From: Hyphomicrobiales bacterium
GTDB lineage: Bacteria; Pseudomonadota; Alphaproteobacteria; Rhizobiales; Beijerinckiaceae
Assembly (NCBI GenBank): GCA_947455025.1
Contig: CANGLU010000010.1
Coordinates: forward strand, 1-62,278
Reading direction: 5' to 3'
DNA length: 62,278 nucleotides
Below are positions 1-9,340 of this stretch, piece after piece. A program made the translations under genes and the position numbers. Position 1 is the first letter of the stretch; each line of letters begins with the position of its first letter. The notes under the pieces are model-generated. The model was given only the letters and a program-made list of their open reading frames with translations, had not been told where the DNA came from and ran no database searches.

Positions 1-45
1 TTCACACGGGAGAGGTCACAGGTTCAATCCCTGTCGCGCCCACCA
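1..45 (+). tRNA. tRNA-Val(CAC), 3' part only
   Basis: The window starts at the first base of the anticodon loop. Bases 1-7 read TTCACAC, so the anticodon is CAC (Val). Bases 8-12 are the 3' strand of the anticodon stem and 13-17 the variable loop. Bases 18-34 form a perfect 5-bp T arm (ACAGG/CCTGT) and 35-41 the acceptor 3' strand, followed by discriminator A and an encoded CCA. The 5' half lies outside the window, so whether the gene is intact cannot be judged. The isotype comes from the loop position and not from a full fold. Confidence 0.85.
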
Positions 46-134
46 TTCTGGTTGTAACCATGCGACTTGTTTTCAACAGAAATGGCGACGGAATACAAAA
101 ATTAATTCAATTTTTGGACTTAAAACCAAGAAAA

Positions 135-533
135 ATGCTCATCTTTTTTCGATTTAAGCCTATTTTTTTGGTGTCTTTAGCCTATTTATTTTCTGCGTAT
201 GTTGCATTTTCTGCGTTGCCTAGCTCTGCCGATCGGCGGAATTCTGATGAGGCATTTTTATGTCAGAGCGTTAAATATTTGGGCGATTTTGTCCCGCCTG
301 AAAAGAGAGACACTCATTCGGGGCATGATAAGGTTTGGTGCTGTTTAAGTCAGGCACCGTCATCCGACTTGGCTTTTTTGGCCGATTCAGAGCTGATTTC
401 CGAGCAGCTTGCTTATCGAAATGCGGTAACTCTCGGAGAGCCGATCAGCCTTCCATCGTCCTTCAAATATTCCATCTATTTCCAGTCAAGGGCTCCTCCA
501 GCCGAATTCAGCTCATTTGGAATTTATCTCTAA
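135..533 (+). CDS. Small exported protein, DUF2946-like, next to a copper chaperone gene
   Basis: The protein is about 132 residues from the ATG at 135, which gives a clean signal peptide (basic start, hydrophobic stretch, then LPSSADRR). An in-frame ATG at 60 would add 25 residues and has no evident ribosome binding site. The mature part has a GHDKVWCCLS segment with His and paired Cys, and ends in an SRAPP-type tail. Small DUF2946 proteins beside periplasmic copper genes have a similar layout. It lies 27 bp upstream of a PCu(A)C gene on the same strand, so a shared transcript and a role in periplasmic copper handling are inferred. The stretch is visibly AT-richer than the genes that follow. 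The family assignment is tentative. Confidence 0.55.
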   Translation: MLIFFRFKPIFLVSLAYLFSAYVAFSALPSSADRRNSDEAFLCQSVKYLGDFVPPEKRDTHSGHDKVWCCLSQAPSSDLAFLADSELISEQLAYRNAVTLGEPISLPSSFKYSIYFQSRAPPAEFSSFGIYL

Positions 534-560
534 AATCTGGAATTACTGGAGCATCAAACT

Positions 561-1061
561 ATGCAATTCTTAATTAATAGGCGCGGGTTTGTCTTTTTAC
601 TGTCCTTGTTTTCTTCAAGTTTCGCCTTTGCACATGGCTACAAGGTGGGTGATCTTAATATTCATCACCCATGGACGCGGGCAACACCGGTGGGGGCCGA
701 AGTTGCAGGCGGTTACATGGAAATTACAAATTCAGGTTCAGTAGACGATCGCCTTATATCGGTCGAAGTTTCCGGCGTTCATATGGCCGCTGTTCATGAA
801 ATGGCTACGGTCGATGGGATTATGAAAATGCGCCCTCTACCATCGGGACTGGAGATAAAGGCCGGAGAGACGGTTGCTCTCAAACCTGGCTCTTTTCACG
901 TTATGATGATGGGTCTTTCGAAGCCCCTAATCGATGGGGAAACCGTTTCTGGCATACTTCATTTTGAAAAGGCAGGTTCAATTAATATTGAATTCAAAAT
1001 TGAAGCGATGGGATCGGAGCCTGCAGGCCAGCATAATCACGCCACCGTTCCCTCGAATTAA
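561..1061 (+). CDS. PCu(A)C family periplasmic copper chaperone
   Basis: This is a 166-residue exported protein. The signal peptide ends around SSFAFAHG, and the mature protein has the PCu(A)C (DUF461) fold pattern. The copper-binding set is visible: His-Glu-Met in VHEMATVDG, Met in MKMRPLP, then FHVMMMG, matching the family's H-M...M...H-x-M arrangement. The extreme C-terminus carries more His (GQHNHA). Family members hold Cu(I) in the periplasm and deliver it to the CuA or CuB sites of cytochrome oxidase, together with Sco proteins. No cox or sco gene is in the window, so the partner is unknown. The gene forms a likely operon with the exported protein upstream and converges on gph. Confidence 0.92.
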   Translation: MQFLINRRGFVFLLSLFSSSFAFAHGYKVGDLNIHHPWTRATPVGAEVAGGYMEITNSGSVDDRLISVEVSGVHMAAVHEMATVDGIMKMRPLPSGLEIKAGETVALKPGSFHVMMMGLSKPLIDGETVSGILHFEKAGSINIEFKIEAMGSEPAGQHNHATVPSN

Positions 1062-1070
1062 ACGGTCAAA

Positions 1071-1763
1071 TTATACAGTCAGAATTTGTTTTTTGGCGAG
1101 CATTATGGCTGCCTCGTAAAGGTGGTCGTAATGCTCAATCACTACATCCGGATTCAGTAGCTCGACCGATGTTTCGGAATATCCAAAATTAACCGCAACG
1201 ACCGGTATTTTAGCGTTTTTTGCTGTCTGGATATCCGTGCCCGAATCTCCCACCATAACGGCGTGCTCAGGATTTCCACCGGCCTCAGTGATTGTCATTG
1301 TGAGGTGCCGTGGATCGGGCTTGAAAAAGGGAAAACTGTCGCGACCGCAAATGGCAGAAAACCTATCTTTTATGCCTAGTTTTTCAAGCAACAGTTTAGA
1401 ATGATGCTCCATTTTATTGGTACAAACGGCAAAAATGAATCCATCCTCGGCGAAGCGATCAAGTGATTCAATAACGCCCGGATATAATTGCGTCTTATCA
1501 GCAATATGCTTTTCATAATGTGCAAGAAATTGCACGAATAGCTTATCGAGAAAGACCTGGTCAAAAGGCACACCGGCGGCTTTAAGGCCTGCAGCAAGCA
1601 AGGCACGGGCGCCATTGCCGATCATTTGTATGGCATGGTGATCTGGCAAGGGCGGATGCCCAAGGGACGCAAGTATCGCGTTGAGGGTCGCAATAATATC
1701 CGGTGCCGTATTGGCTAAGGTGCCGTCAAGGTCGAATACAAGCGTTTTACGGGGTGTCATCAT
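1071..1763 (-). CDS. gph: Phosphoglycolate phosphatase, HAD family
   Basis: The 230-residue HAD hydrolase opens with the nucleophile motif FDLDGTLANT (residues 10-19). It has the KPDPRH segment of motif III, and VGDSGTDIQTAKNA supplies the Mg-binding acidic residues of motif IV. The helical cap lies between motifs I and II, as in the Gph/PGP subfamily. Gph proteins hydrolyse 2-phosphoglycolate, formed by DNA repair or by Rubisco oxygenation. No Rubisco genes are present, so a repair or housekeeping role is more likely. Related HAD phosphatases of this length have other substrates, so the specificity is by family. Two Met codons open the frame; either may be used. Confidence 0.85.
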   Translation of the reverse strand: MMTPRKTLVFDLDGTLANTAPDIIATLNAILASLGHPPLPDHHAIQMIGNGARALLAAGLKAAGVPFDQVFLDKLFVQFLAHYEKHIADKTQLYPGVIESLDRFAEDGFIFAVCTNKMEHHSKLLLEKLGIKDRFSAICGRDSFPFFKPDPRHLTMTITEAGGNPEHAVMVGDSGTDIQTAKNAKIPVVAVNFGYSETSVELLNPDVVIEHYDHLYEAAIMLAKKQILTV

Positions 1764-1877
1764 GGCGCTGATGTGATCGACTTCAGGTGATGCGTCAATA
1801 GCCGTTTCATGGTCGGTTACGAGCGACAGGAGGTTCGAATCTGTTTAGGCCTATTGAGACCGAGTTTGGAGGATCAG

Positions 1878-2243
1878 ATGAAGCATTTTCTCCTTATTAT
1901 TGCCGTGCTTTTTCCCTTTCCTTCGCTAGCGGCTCAATTTGAGTTCAGCCCAGCGCCTCAAACGGATCTGAACCGTATTTATCGGGTCGATCGCGTAACC
2001 GGCGAAGTTGGGGCGTGCCAATATGGCCAAAAAGACGGCAGTTATGGCGTAACCATCTGCTATTCGGCGGGTGAGGGGGCCGGTCCTGCGGAAGCGTCCG
2101 AATATGGCCTTATTGCTTCACGGCATGAACATGAGGCCGGCGTGTTTCGGGTGGATTATCGGACGGGGGCCGTGAGCATCTGCTATGTGTTTGAAGATCA
2201 TGTGGTATGTACCGCACCGGAAAAATCGGGCAAAAAGCCTTAG
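1878..2243 (+). CDS. Small exported protein of unknown function
   Basis: I chose the ATG at 1878, which has a strong GGAGG seven bases upstream, over a longer frame opening at 1809. The 121-residue product starts with a typical signal peptide (MKHFLLIIAVLFPFPSLAA). The mature part has two related blocks, each with a YR(V/T)GAV-type turn followed by a Cys (around RVTGEVGACQYG and RTGAVSICYVF). This suggests a short repeated beta unit. I do not recognise a named family. It stands 30 bp upstream of rpiA on the same strand and may be cotranscribed, without a functional link that I can see. Confidence 0.75.
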   Translation: MKHFLLIIAVLFPFPSLAAQFEFSPAPQTDLNRIYRVDRVTGEVGACQYGQKDGSYGVTICYSAGEGAGPAEASEYGLIASRHEHEAGVFRVDYRTGAVSICYVFEDHVVCTAPEKSGKKP

Positions 2244-2273
2244 GTTTTTCATAGTTTAGGTTGGATTGAGCAA

Positions 2274-2972
2274 ATGAAACTGGATCAATTGAAGCGCGAT
2301 GCCGCAGCTGAGGCGTTAAAAAGCGTTGAATCGGGCATGCGATTGGGCCTTGGAACCGGTTCGACGGCCAAAATCTTTGTCGATTTGCTGGCTGAGCGGA
2401 TGAAGGCTGAATCACTTAGGCTTATTTGCGTTCCGACGTCGGAGGCAACGCGCATTCAGGCTCATAACCTTGGCCTTCCGCTGACGACGCTGGAGGAGAC
2501 GCCGGAGCTCGATTTGGCGATTGATGGCGCTGATGAAATTGATCCTCAGCTCAACTTGATCAAGGGTGGCGGTGCGGCGCATTTGCGTGAGAAAATCGTC
2601 GAAATGGCGGCTAAACGGTTCATTGTCATCGCCGATGAGACGAAATTAGTCGCAAATTTAGGAAAATTCCCGTTACCTTTGGAATGCGCGCCATTTGGCT
2701 TGGAGGCGACGCGGCGGCAATTGGAAAAGGCTGTCTTATCAGCAGGTTGCCAAGGTAAATTGGTACTTCGGCGGAAGGCCACTGGCGAAACGCTGTTAAC
2801 CGATGGCGGTAATGTTATTCTGGATGCTCATTTGGGGCGTATTGTGGATCCGGCCAAGCTTGCAGAGGCCTTGGACCATGTGACAGGACTTGTTGAACAT
2901 GGCCTGTTTATTGGCATGGCGGAGCGGGCCATTTTGGCAACCTCTACCGGACTGCGCACCCTAACCCGTTGA
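2274..2972 (+). CDS. rpiA: Ribose-5-phosphate isomerase A
   Basis: The 232-residue enzyme interconverts ribose 5-phosphate and ribulose 5-phosphate in the non-oxidative pentose phosphate pathway. The phosphate loop GLGTGSTA (about residues 25-32), the acidic DGADEID motif (about 84-90) and the [11 protein letters not shown] loop (about 97-107) match RpiA, including the catalytic Asp and Glu. Length is normal for the family. It lies 15 bp upstream of glutathione reductase on the same strand. The pairing makes metabolic sense because the pentose phosphate pathway supplies the NADPH that the reductase uses. Confidence 0.95.
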   Translation: MKLDQLKRDAAAEALKSVESGMRLGLGTGSTAKIFVDLLAERMKAESLRLICVPTSEATRIQAHNLGLPLTTLEETPELDLAIDGADEIDPQLNLIKGGGAAHLREKIVEMAAKRFIVIADETKLVANLGKFPLPLECAPFGLEATRRQLEKAVLSAGCQGKLVLRRKATGETLLTDGGNVILDAHLGRIVDPAKLAEALDHVTGLVEHGLFIGMAERAILATSTGLRTLTR

Positions 2973-2987
2973 TCTGAAAGGTTTATC

Positions 2988-4355
2988 ATGTCCGCTTATG
3001 AGGTTGATCTGTTCGTCATTGGGGGTGGTTCGGGGGGCGTTCGTGCGGCTCGGATTGCCGCTGGCTATGGCGCGAAGGTCATGCTGGCGGAGGAATACCG
3101 CATGGGGGGAACCTGTGTCATTCGCGGGTGCGTGCCGAAAAAGCTCTATGTTTTGGCCAGTCGCTTTGCGGATGGGTTTGAAGACGCGCCCGGATTTGGA
3201 TGGACCGTTGATGCTCCGAAATTTGATTTTTCGGTCTTAAAAGCAGCAAAAGACAAAGAAATTGACCGGTTAGAGGGTGTTTATGCCCAAAATCTGGCCA
3301 AAGCAGGGGTTGAGATTATACCGCAGCGGGCGGTTGTTTCGGGGCCGAATGAGGTGACTTTGGCAGATGGCCGCACGGTTTCGGCCAAGACCATCTTGAT
3401 TGCAACCGGAGGTCATCCGGTGAGGCCGGAAGCTACGCCCGGTATTCATTTGGCCGAAAATTCGAATGATTTTTTCGATTGGCCAACCCTTCCAAAGTCG
3501 GTTGTGGTTGTTGGGGCGGGGTATATCGGGGTCGAATTCGCCTGTCTTTTGAACAGGTTAGGCTCGCATGTCACGCTCATTTTACGGCGCGATCATGTGT
3601 TGCCGCGCTTTGACGAGGACCTTCGGAAGGGCCTAACCGAGGCTATGAAGCTCGCTGGCATCACCATTCTCAACCATACCGATGTCGAAATGCTCGATGG
3701 CAGGCCCGGCCATGTGGCTGTAACCACGCTGACGGGCCGGTGTATTGAGGCTGAACGGGTGGTATATGCCACCGGACGCAAGCCCAACACCAAGGGCTTA
3801 GGCCTTGAAAAGATTGGGGTTTTGCTCGATCAAGAAGGCGGCATCATTGTCGATGGGTTCTCTCAAACCAACGTTCCGTCTGTCTATGCCGTGGGGGATG
3901 TGACGAACCGGTTACAGCTCACTCCGGTTGCAATCCGCGAAGGGCACGCTTTTGCCGATAGTGTGTTTGGGGGACGCCCGACGCAAGTTGATTTTGGCCT
4001 CGCACCGACGGCGGTGTTCTCGACGCCGGAAATCGGCACCGTCGGGTTGACGGAGGAAGAGGCCCGCAAAACGCATCCAATTGAGATATATAAAACGAGC
4101 TTTCGAGCAATGAAAGCTACCCTTTCAGGTAGTCAGGAGAGGGTTATGATGAAATTAATCGTAGATAAATCGACCAACCGTGTTTTGGGCGTTCACATCT
4201 TAGGCGAGGGCGCCGGAGAGATGATCCAAATGGTCGGCATCGCGGTCCGGATGGGCGCGACCAAACGCGATTTCGACCAGACCCTCGCCGTGCACCCGAC
4301 GGCGGCCGAAGAGCTTGTGACGATGCGGACACCTTGGGTTGCACCGAGCGTCTAA
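2988..4355 (+). CDS. gor: Glutathione-disulfide reductase
   Basis: The 455-residue flavoprotein has the N-terminal FAD-binding GGGSGGVRAARIAA segment, the redox-active disulfide in GGTCVIRGCVPKKLY (CxxxxC), an NAD(P) Rossmann motif at VVVGAGYIGVEFA, and the C-terminal dimer-interface HPTAAEELVTM with the catalytic His-Glu pair. It reduces GSSG to glutathione with NADPH in the cytoplasm. Lack of an N-terminal HMA domain and the VIRGCVPKK wording favour glutathione reductase over mercuric reductase or lipoamide dehydrogenase. The start has AAAGG upstream. It converges with the MFS gene; a short 5-bp hairpin spans the stop codon. Confidence 0.93.
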   Translation: MSAYEVDLFVIGGGSGGVRAARIAAGYGAKVMLAEEYRMGGTCVIRGCVPKKLYVLASRFADGFEDAPGFGWTVDAPKFDFSVLKAAKDKEIDRLEGVYAQNLAKAGVEIIPQRAVVSGPNEVTLADGRTVSAKTILIATGGHPVRPEATPGIHLAENSNDFFDWPTLPKSVVVVGAGYIGVEFACLLNRLGSHVTLILRRDHVLPRFDEDLRKGLTEAMKLAGITILNHTDVEMLDGRPGHVAVTTLTGRCIEAERVVYATGRKPNTKGLGLEKIGVLLDQEGGIIVDGFSQTNVPSVYAVGDVTNRLQLTPVAIREGHAFADSVFGGRPTQVDFGLAPTAVFSTPEIGTVGLTEEEARKTHPIEIYKTSFRAMKATLSGSQERVMMKLIVDKSTNRVLGVHILGEGAGEMIQMVGIAVRMGATKRDFDQTLAVHPTAAEELVTMRTPWVAPSV

Positions 4356-4361
4356 CGCTCG

Positions 4362-5558
4362 TCAGCCCACCGGTCGTTCATCGACCGCATCCACCGAGCG
4401 TTTATTGCCGTGCGGGATCGGGCCTTCGCGGTAGATGCGCCAGAGGGCGAAGGCGGTGATGGCGAAATGCACCAGCGCGTTGTGGACGAAGAGCGCGCGG
4501 TCGCCATAGGCGGTCATGAGCCAGGCGACCAAAGTCGGGCCGACAATGGCGCCGAGGCAATAGATGAAGAGCGTGGTGCTGGCCACAGGTACGGCTTTGT
4601 CGGGGCCGAGCCGATCAACGGACAAGGCCGTCATCAGCGGATAGAGCACGGTGATCAATCCGCCCACTAAGAAGCCCAGCGTGTAGAGCCAGAAGAGCGA
4701 GGGCTTGGCGGTCAACGCCATCGCAATTTCCGGCAGCATCACAGCAACCGACATGCCCGCAATCACCATGCGGCGGTCAAAGCGATCGGAGAGACGTCCG
4801 ACGGGGTAGGGCGTTAGCGCCGAGCCGAAAATGGCAAAGGTCATGAAACTTGCCACCGTATCGGGCCCGAGATGAAGCCGCTGCACATAGGCCGGTACAA
4901 TCGACCAGAAGGTGCCATTCGCCAGCCCCAATAAAATGGCGGTGACAATGCTGACGGGCGAGAGATACCAGAGATCGGCAATCACCAAACGGCCTTTGGC
5001 GGGCAGTGGCGGCGGATCGGCCTTGGTCATGGCCATCGGCACCAGAGCCAACATCATAAAAGCTGCTGCGGCCGAAAACAGCGCGAAGCTTTTGGGCTCG
5101 AATGCACGCAGCGTTTGCTGGCCGAAAGCGGAGCCCGAGAAATTGGCGACATTGTAAATGCCGAGCAAGCGGCCACGATGCGAGGCTCCGGCTTTGCCAG
5201 AAATCCAGCCTTCGACAACCGCATAAAGACCGGCAAAACAAAAACCCACAATGGCGCGTAAGATGATCCACGGAAAGGGTGACACCGCGAGAGGAAAGGC
5301 CAATACGGCCACCGCCACAATGGCCGAATAGGCCGCGAAAGCGCGAATATGCCCGGCACGGCGAACAATGGCAGGCGCCGTCCAGGTACCGCCCAACATA
5401 CCCAGAAAATAGGCCGAGCCGATAACGCCCACCATGGTCGGTGAAAAGCCTTCAACGGTCGCCCGATAGGGGATGAGCGTATTGAGCAAGCCATTGCCCG
5501 CAATCATCACGAACACGGCAATCAAAACAGGAAGAACGGCAAGGATGAGTTTACGCAA
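4362..5558 (-). CDS. MFS transporter, YcaD/DHA-like
   Basis: The 398-residue membrane protein has about twelve hydrophobic segments arranged as two six-helix halves. A loop after the second helix has the MFS motif-A flavour, and a cytoplasmic loop near residue 255 reads GRLSDRFDRRMVIAG, a clear second motif A. The ORF fills the length usual for single-component drug or metabolite exporters of the YcaD type. Substrate cannot be read from the sequence. The C-terminal tail is hydrophilic (HGNKRSVDAVDERPVG). The gene is transcribed toward gor. Its upstream side is a 383-bp gap that contains a palindromic repeat. Confidence 0.85.
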   Translation of the reverse strand: MRKLILAVLPVLIAVFVMIAGNGLLNTLIPYRATVEGFSPTMVGVIGSAYFLGMLGGTWTAPAIVRRAGHIRAFAAYSAIVAVAVLAFPLAVSPFPWIILRAIVGFCFAGLYAVVEGWISGKAGASHRGRLLGIYNVANFSGSAFGQQTLRAFEPKSFALFSAAAAFMMLALVPMAMTKADPPPLPAKGRLVIADLWYLSPVSIVTAILLGLANGTFWSIVPAYVQRLHLGPDTVASFMTFAIFGSALTPYPVGRLSDRFDRRMVIAGMSVAVMLPEIAMALTAKPSLFWLYTLGFLVGGLITVLYPLMTALSVDRLGPDKAVPVASTTLFIYCLGAIVGPTLVAWLMTAYGDRALFVHNALVHFAITAFALWRIYREGPIPHGNKRSVDAVDERPVG

Positions 5559-5660
5559 CGGGGTACATCCGGAAAAGGTGATACGGCAGCATAGGCGGTT
5601 TTGGTGAATGGGGGATTAAGATGGGGAGGGACCGCGCGCCTCCCGGCGCGCTTTCATTTT

Positions 5661-5833
5661 CGTCATTGCGAGCGAATGCGAAGCAACCCAGCTAGTGGAA
5701 AACCATAAGGGTGCGATATTGCCATGGCACTTCTATAATGACCGTCAACTGGGTTGCTTCGCGTTCGTCACTCAAAACGATTCACCGGATCGTTTTGTTT
5801 GCTTCGCAAATCGCTTCTCACCTCGCAATGACG
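5661..5833. repeat. Palindromic interspersed repeat, copy A
   Basis: The element is bounded by perfect 12-bp inverted ends, CGTCATTGCGAG at 5661 and its complement at 5822. Further inverted similarity lies inside (GAAGCAACCCAG facing CTGGGTTGCTTC). Shorter relatives with the same ends occur at 10329 and 19618. It fills about half of the 5559-5941 gap between the divergent MFS and recQ genes. I see no ORF inside it. The structure fits a non-autonomous palindromic element of the REP/MITE type; no transposase partner is in the window. Confidence 0.8.
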
Positions 5834-5941
5834 GTTGTTGGGGTGCGGCTTCGCCTAACCAACCCTTCCCCAATCCCCTCGCGCCCGCTATGAAGCTCAC
5901 TCCCGCGCCTTTTGCGTGATTCCTTCTGACCTTGTGAGCCG

Positions 5942-7759
5942 ATGTCTGTTCTTGATCCCAAAGCCTATGCGCTGTTGAAAAGCGTTTTTGGCTATGACGA
6001 GTTTCGCCCCGGCCAAGAGGAAGTGATTGCGGCTGTGCTGGCGGGTGGGCCGGTTCTTGCGGTGATGCCGACGGGTAGCGGTAAATCCATGTGCTACCAA
6101 TTGCCTGCCGTTTTGGAAGAGGGGCTGACGGTGGTTGTCTCCCCGTTAATCGCGTTGATGCGCGACCAAGTGCAGCAATTGCGGCATGTGGGGGTGAGTG
6201 CGGGATCGCTCAATTCATCCAATACGTCCCATGTGACGGATGAGGTATGGAGCGCGCTGAAAGCGGGCTCGTTGCGCCTGTTGTTTTTATCGCCCGAACG
6301 GTTGGCGATGGACGGGTTGCATAACGCGTTATCACGCGCTGGCGTTAAACGGGTGGCGATTGATGAAGCGCATTGCGTGTCTGAATGGGGACATGATTTT
6401 AGGCCTGAATATCGGCAGATCCGCTCGGCGGTAGAGGCCATGGGCAATGTGCAGGTGATTGCGTTTACCGCAACGGCGGATCGCAACACGCGCGCCGATA
6501 TTGCCGGGCGTTTGTTTGATCGTGCGCCGCATATTGTGGTGCATAGTTTTGACCGGCCTAATTTGGATTTGCGCTTTGCGCCGAAAGATCAACCGCGCAA
6601 GCAGATTGATGCTTTTCTCAAAAACCATCGCGAGCAGAGCGGGATTATCTATTGCTCCTCACGCGACCGCACCGAGAAAATGGCGACTTGGTTGCAAGAC
6701 AGCGGCTTTGAATCGGTGGCCTATCATGCGGGTATGGAGGCAAGCCAACGCGCGCGCAATCAAGACCGCTTTTTGCAGGAAGATGGCATTGTGGTGGCAG
6801 CCACGATCGCGTTCGGCATGGGCATCAACAAGCCCGATGTGCGCTTTGTCGTGCATGCCGATATGCCGGGCAGTGTGGAAGCCTATTATCAGGAAATCGG
6901 CCGCGCGGGGCGCGATGGCTTGCCTGCCTCAACGCTGACGCTTTTCGGCGTGGAAGATATGGCGCTGAGGCGTCGGCAAATTGCGGAAAAACAAATCAGC
7001 GAAGAACGCCGCCGCATTGAACATGCGCGCTTCGGCCGCTTGGCGATGTTGTGCGAAGCGGCCTCGTGTCGGCGGCAGGTGCTGTTATCCTATTTTGACG
7101 AGCAAGCGCCGCCCTGTGGACGCTGCGATATTTGTCGCGGTGAGGTGGCTTTGTATGATGGGACGGTGGATGCGCAAAAAGCGCTCTCCGCCGTGTATCG
7201 CACCGGCCAACGCTTTGGGGCTACCTACCTCACCGATGTGTTGACGGGAACGGCCAGCGAAAGCGTTTCGCGCAATGGCCATGAGGCGATCAAAACCTTT
7301 GGCGTGGGCGCCGATAAAACGCGCACCGAATGGGGCGGCATTATCCGCCAGCTCTTTGCAGCCGACGCGCTTGAAACGGCGAGCGAAGAGCATGGTGGTT
7401 TTAAACTGAGCGCCAAAGGCGAGGCGATTTTGTTGGGCCAAGAGAGCATTCAATTGCGCAAAGACCCGCCGAAAGCGCCCAAGCCCGCGCGCTCGAAAGT
7501 GGGCAAGGGGCAGGATGCGCCGGAAGGGCTGGATGAAGACGAGACGCGGATTTTCACCGCGCTGCGCCGCAAAAGGCTGGAGCTGGCGCGCGAGGAGGGC
7601 GTGGCTGCCTATGTGGTGTTTGCCGACCGCACCTTGATTGAGCTAGCGCGGCAACGGCCGCTGTCGTTGCGCGAGATGGCGGGGATTTATGGGGTTGGAA
7701 CGGCGAAGTTGGAACGTTATGGCGAGGCGTTTTTGGACGTGTTGCTGAGCGTGGAGTAA
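5942..7759 (+). CDS. recQ: ATP-dependent DNA helicase RecQ
   Basis: The 605-residue superfamily 2 helicase shows Walker A at MPTGSGKSMCYQ, the DEAH box DEAHCVSEWGHDFRPEY that runs into the RecQ aromatic-rich loop, and motif VI around QEIGRAGRDG. The zinc-binding module has four cysteines (CEAASCRR ... PPCGRCDICRG, about residues 360-395). A winged-helix RQC domain follows, and a C-terminal HRDC domain covers roughly residues 525-600. Length matches full bacterial RecQ. It unwinds DNA 3'-5' in recombination and replication-fork repair. The gene stands alone downstream of repeat copy A. Confidence 0.96.
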   Translation: MSVLDPKAYALLKSVFGYDEFRPGQEEVIAAVLAGGPVLAVMPTGSGKSMCYQLPAVLEEGLTVVVSPLIALMRDQVQQLRHVGVSAGSLNSSNTSHVTDEVWSALKAGSLRLLFLSPERLAMDGLHNALSRAGVKRVAIDEAHCVSEWGHDFRPEYRQIRSAVEAMGNVQVIAFTATADRNTRADIAGRLFDRAPHIVVHSFDRPNLDLRFAPKDQPRKQIDAFLKNHREQSGIIYCSSRDRTEKMATWLQDSGFESVAYHAGMEASQRARNQDRFLQEDGIVVAATIAFGMGINKPDVRFVVHADMPGSVEAYYQEIGRAGRDGLPASTLTLFGVEDMALRRRQIAEKQISEERRRIEHARFGRLAMLCEAASCRRQVLLSYFDEQAPPCGRCDICRGEVALYDGTVDAQKALSAVYRTGQRFGATYLTDVLTGTASESVSRNGHEAIKTFGVGADKTRTEWGGIIRQLFAADALETASEEHGGFKLSAKGEAILLGQESIQLRKDPPKAPKPARSKVGKGQDAPEGLDEDETRIFTALRRKRLELAREEGVAAYVVFADRTLIELARQRPLSLREMAGIYGVGTAKLERYGEAFLDVLLSVE

Positions 7760-7865
7760 CAGGACGCAATCTTTTCTAGCCATACCCAATCTCCTCCGCT
7801 ATAGAACCGCTTTCGCCTGAGAAGCCCTCACTTTAAGGGGGCGCGGCACGGTATGGAGCGAGATA

Positions 7866-9251
7866 ATGACCGAGCGTTGGAGCCCTTCGAGCTGGAGATC
7901 AAAGCCTGTGCAGCAGGTGCCAGCCTATCCTGATCCTGCGGCGTTGCAGGCGGTTGAGGCGCAATTGGCCGGTTTTCCTCCGCTCGTTTTTGCCGGTGAA
8001 GCCCGCAAATTGAAGCGCGCTTTGGGCAAAGTGGCCAATGGTGAGGCGTTTTTGCTGCAGGGTGGTGATTGCGCCGAGAGCTTTGCCGAGCATTCTGCCG
8101 ACAATATCCGCGATTTCTTCCGCCTCTTCTTGCAGATGGCCGTTGTGCTGACCTTTGCCGGTTCTTCGCCGGTGGTGAAGATTGGCCGCGTCGCTGGCCA
8201 GTTCGCCAAGCCTCGCTCGGCGCCGAATGAGAAGATCGGCGATGTCGAATTGCCATCCTATCGCGGTGACGTGGTCAACGGCATCGAGTTCACGCCGGAG
8301 GCGCGTATTCCGGATCCTGAGCGGCAATTGATGGCCTATCGCCAGTCGGCTGCGACGCTGAACCTTATTCGCGCTTTCGCCAATGGCGGTTATGCCAATT
8401 TGGAAAACGCGCATCGCTGGATGTTAGGTTTTGTGAAAGACAGCCCGCAATCGGGCCAGTACAGGCAAATCTCCGACCGCATCACCGAAGCGCTCGATTT
8501 CATGCGCGCCATTGGCATTGATCCTGAAGCGCATCCGGAAATGCGTACGACGGATTTCTATACCTCGCATGAGGCATTGTTGCTCGGCTATGAGCAGGCG
8601 ATGACGCGAGTCGATTCAACGACTGGCGATTATTACGCCACCTCCGGTCACATGATCTGGATTGGCGACCGTACCCGCCAGCCAGACCATGCGCATGTCG
8701 AATATTTCCGTGGCATCAAGAACCCGATTGGCCTGAAATGCGGCCCGTCGCTTGATCCGGAAGAGTTGATCCGCTTGATCGATGTGTTGAACCCCACCAA
8801 TGAAGCAGGCCGCTTGACGCTGATTGCGCGCTTTGGTGCGGATAAGGCCGAAGCGCATCTGCCGGCGCTGGTGCGTGCGGTGAAGCGCGAGGGTCGCTCG
8901 GTCGTGTGGTCATGCGATCCGATGCACGGCAACACGGTTAAGGCGGGCTCGGGTTACAAGACGCGGCCTTTCGATATGATCCTGTCGGAAGTGAAAACCT
9001 TCTTCAATGTCCATCAGGCGGAAGGCACCTATGCGGGTGGTATTCATCTGGAAATGACGGGCAAGAACGTGACGGAATGCACGGGCGGTGCGCGGGCGAT
9101 TTCGGATATGGATTTGCACGACCGCTACCACACGCATTGCGACCCGCGTTTGAACGCCGAACAGGCTTTGGAAATGGCGTTTTTGGTGGCCGAGCTTTTG
9201 AAGAAAGAGCGTCTGGCTAAAGGGCGGCCCTTGGTTGAGGCAGCGGAGTAA
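7866..9251 (+). CDS. 3-deoxy-7-phosphoheptulonate synthase, class II
   Basis: The 461-residue protein is the plant-type (AroA-II) DAHP synthase, which condenses phosphoenolpyruvate with erythrose 4-phosphate at the entry of the shikimate pathway. Characteristic segments are [10 protein letters not shown] at the start, [20 protein letters not shown] (about residues 65-84), the [13 protein letters not shown] loop and [11 protein letters not shown] near residue 350 with a metal-binding His. The length agrees with class II enzymes and excludes the shorter class I AroF/G/H type. A palindromic repeat follows directly after the stop codon and may protect or terminate the transcript. The start ATG follows a GGAGCGAGAT sequence. 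Confidence 0.95.
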   Translation: MTERWSPSSWRSKPVQQVPAYPDPAALQAVEAQLAGFPPLVFAGEARKLKRALGKVANGEAFLLQGGDCAESFAEHSADNIRDFFRLFLQMAVVLTFAGSSPVVKIGRVAGQFAKPRSAPNEKIGDVELPSYRGDVVNGIEFTPEARIPDPERQLMAYRQSAATLNLIRAFANGGYANLENAHRWMLGFVKDSPQSGQYRQISDRITEALDFMRAIGIDPEAHPEMRTTDFYTSHEALLLGYEQAMTRVDSTTGDYYATSGHMIWIGDRTRQPDHAHVEYFRGIKNPIGLKCGPSLDPEELIRLIDVLNPTNEAGRLTLIARFGADKAEAHLPALVRAVKREGRSVVWSCDPMHGNTVKAGSGYKTRPFDMILSEVKTFFNVHQAEGTYAGGIHLEMTGKNVTECTGGARAISDMDLHDRYHTHCDPRLNAEQALEMAFLVAELLKKERLAKGRPLVEAAE

Positions 9252-9252
9252 G

Positions 9253-9340
9253 TCGCCTTTCGACAAGCTCAGGGTGAGGACGGGGGTAAACAATCCCCTC
9301 ATCCTGAGCCACGCTGCGCAGCAGCGTGTGTCGAAGGACG
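9253..9340. repeat. Palindromic intergenic repeat of a second type
   Basis: The arm TTTCGACAAGCTCAGGGTGA at 9258 is mirrored, imperfectly, by CTCATCCTGAGC at 9298 and by TGTCGAAGGACG at 9329. A small perfect hairpin (CGCTGCGCAGCAGCG) interrupts the right arm. It starts immediately after the DAHP synthase stop codon and could fold as one long stem in the mRNA. This is not the same family as the CGTCATTGCGAG repeats. I see no ORF in it. Confidence 0.6.

Noticed and set aside
1-45. tRNA-Val fragment as a second attachment scar
   Set aside because: The gene is cut by the window edge, so the missing 5' half cannot be taken as a biological truncation.
4346-4360. Hairpin GAGCG-TCTAA-CGCTC between gor and the MFS gene as terminator
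   Set aside because: The stem has only five pairs and no T run, so it is too weak to call.
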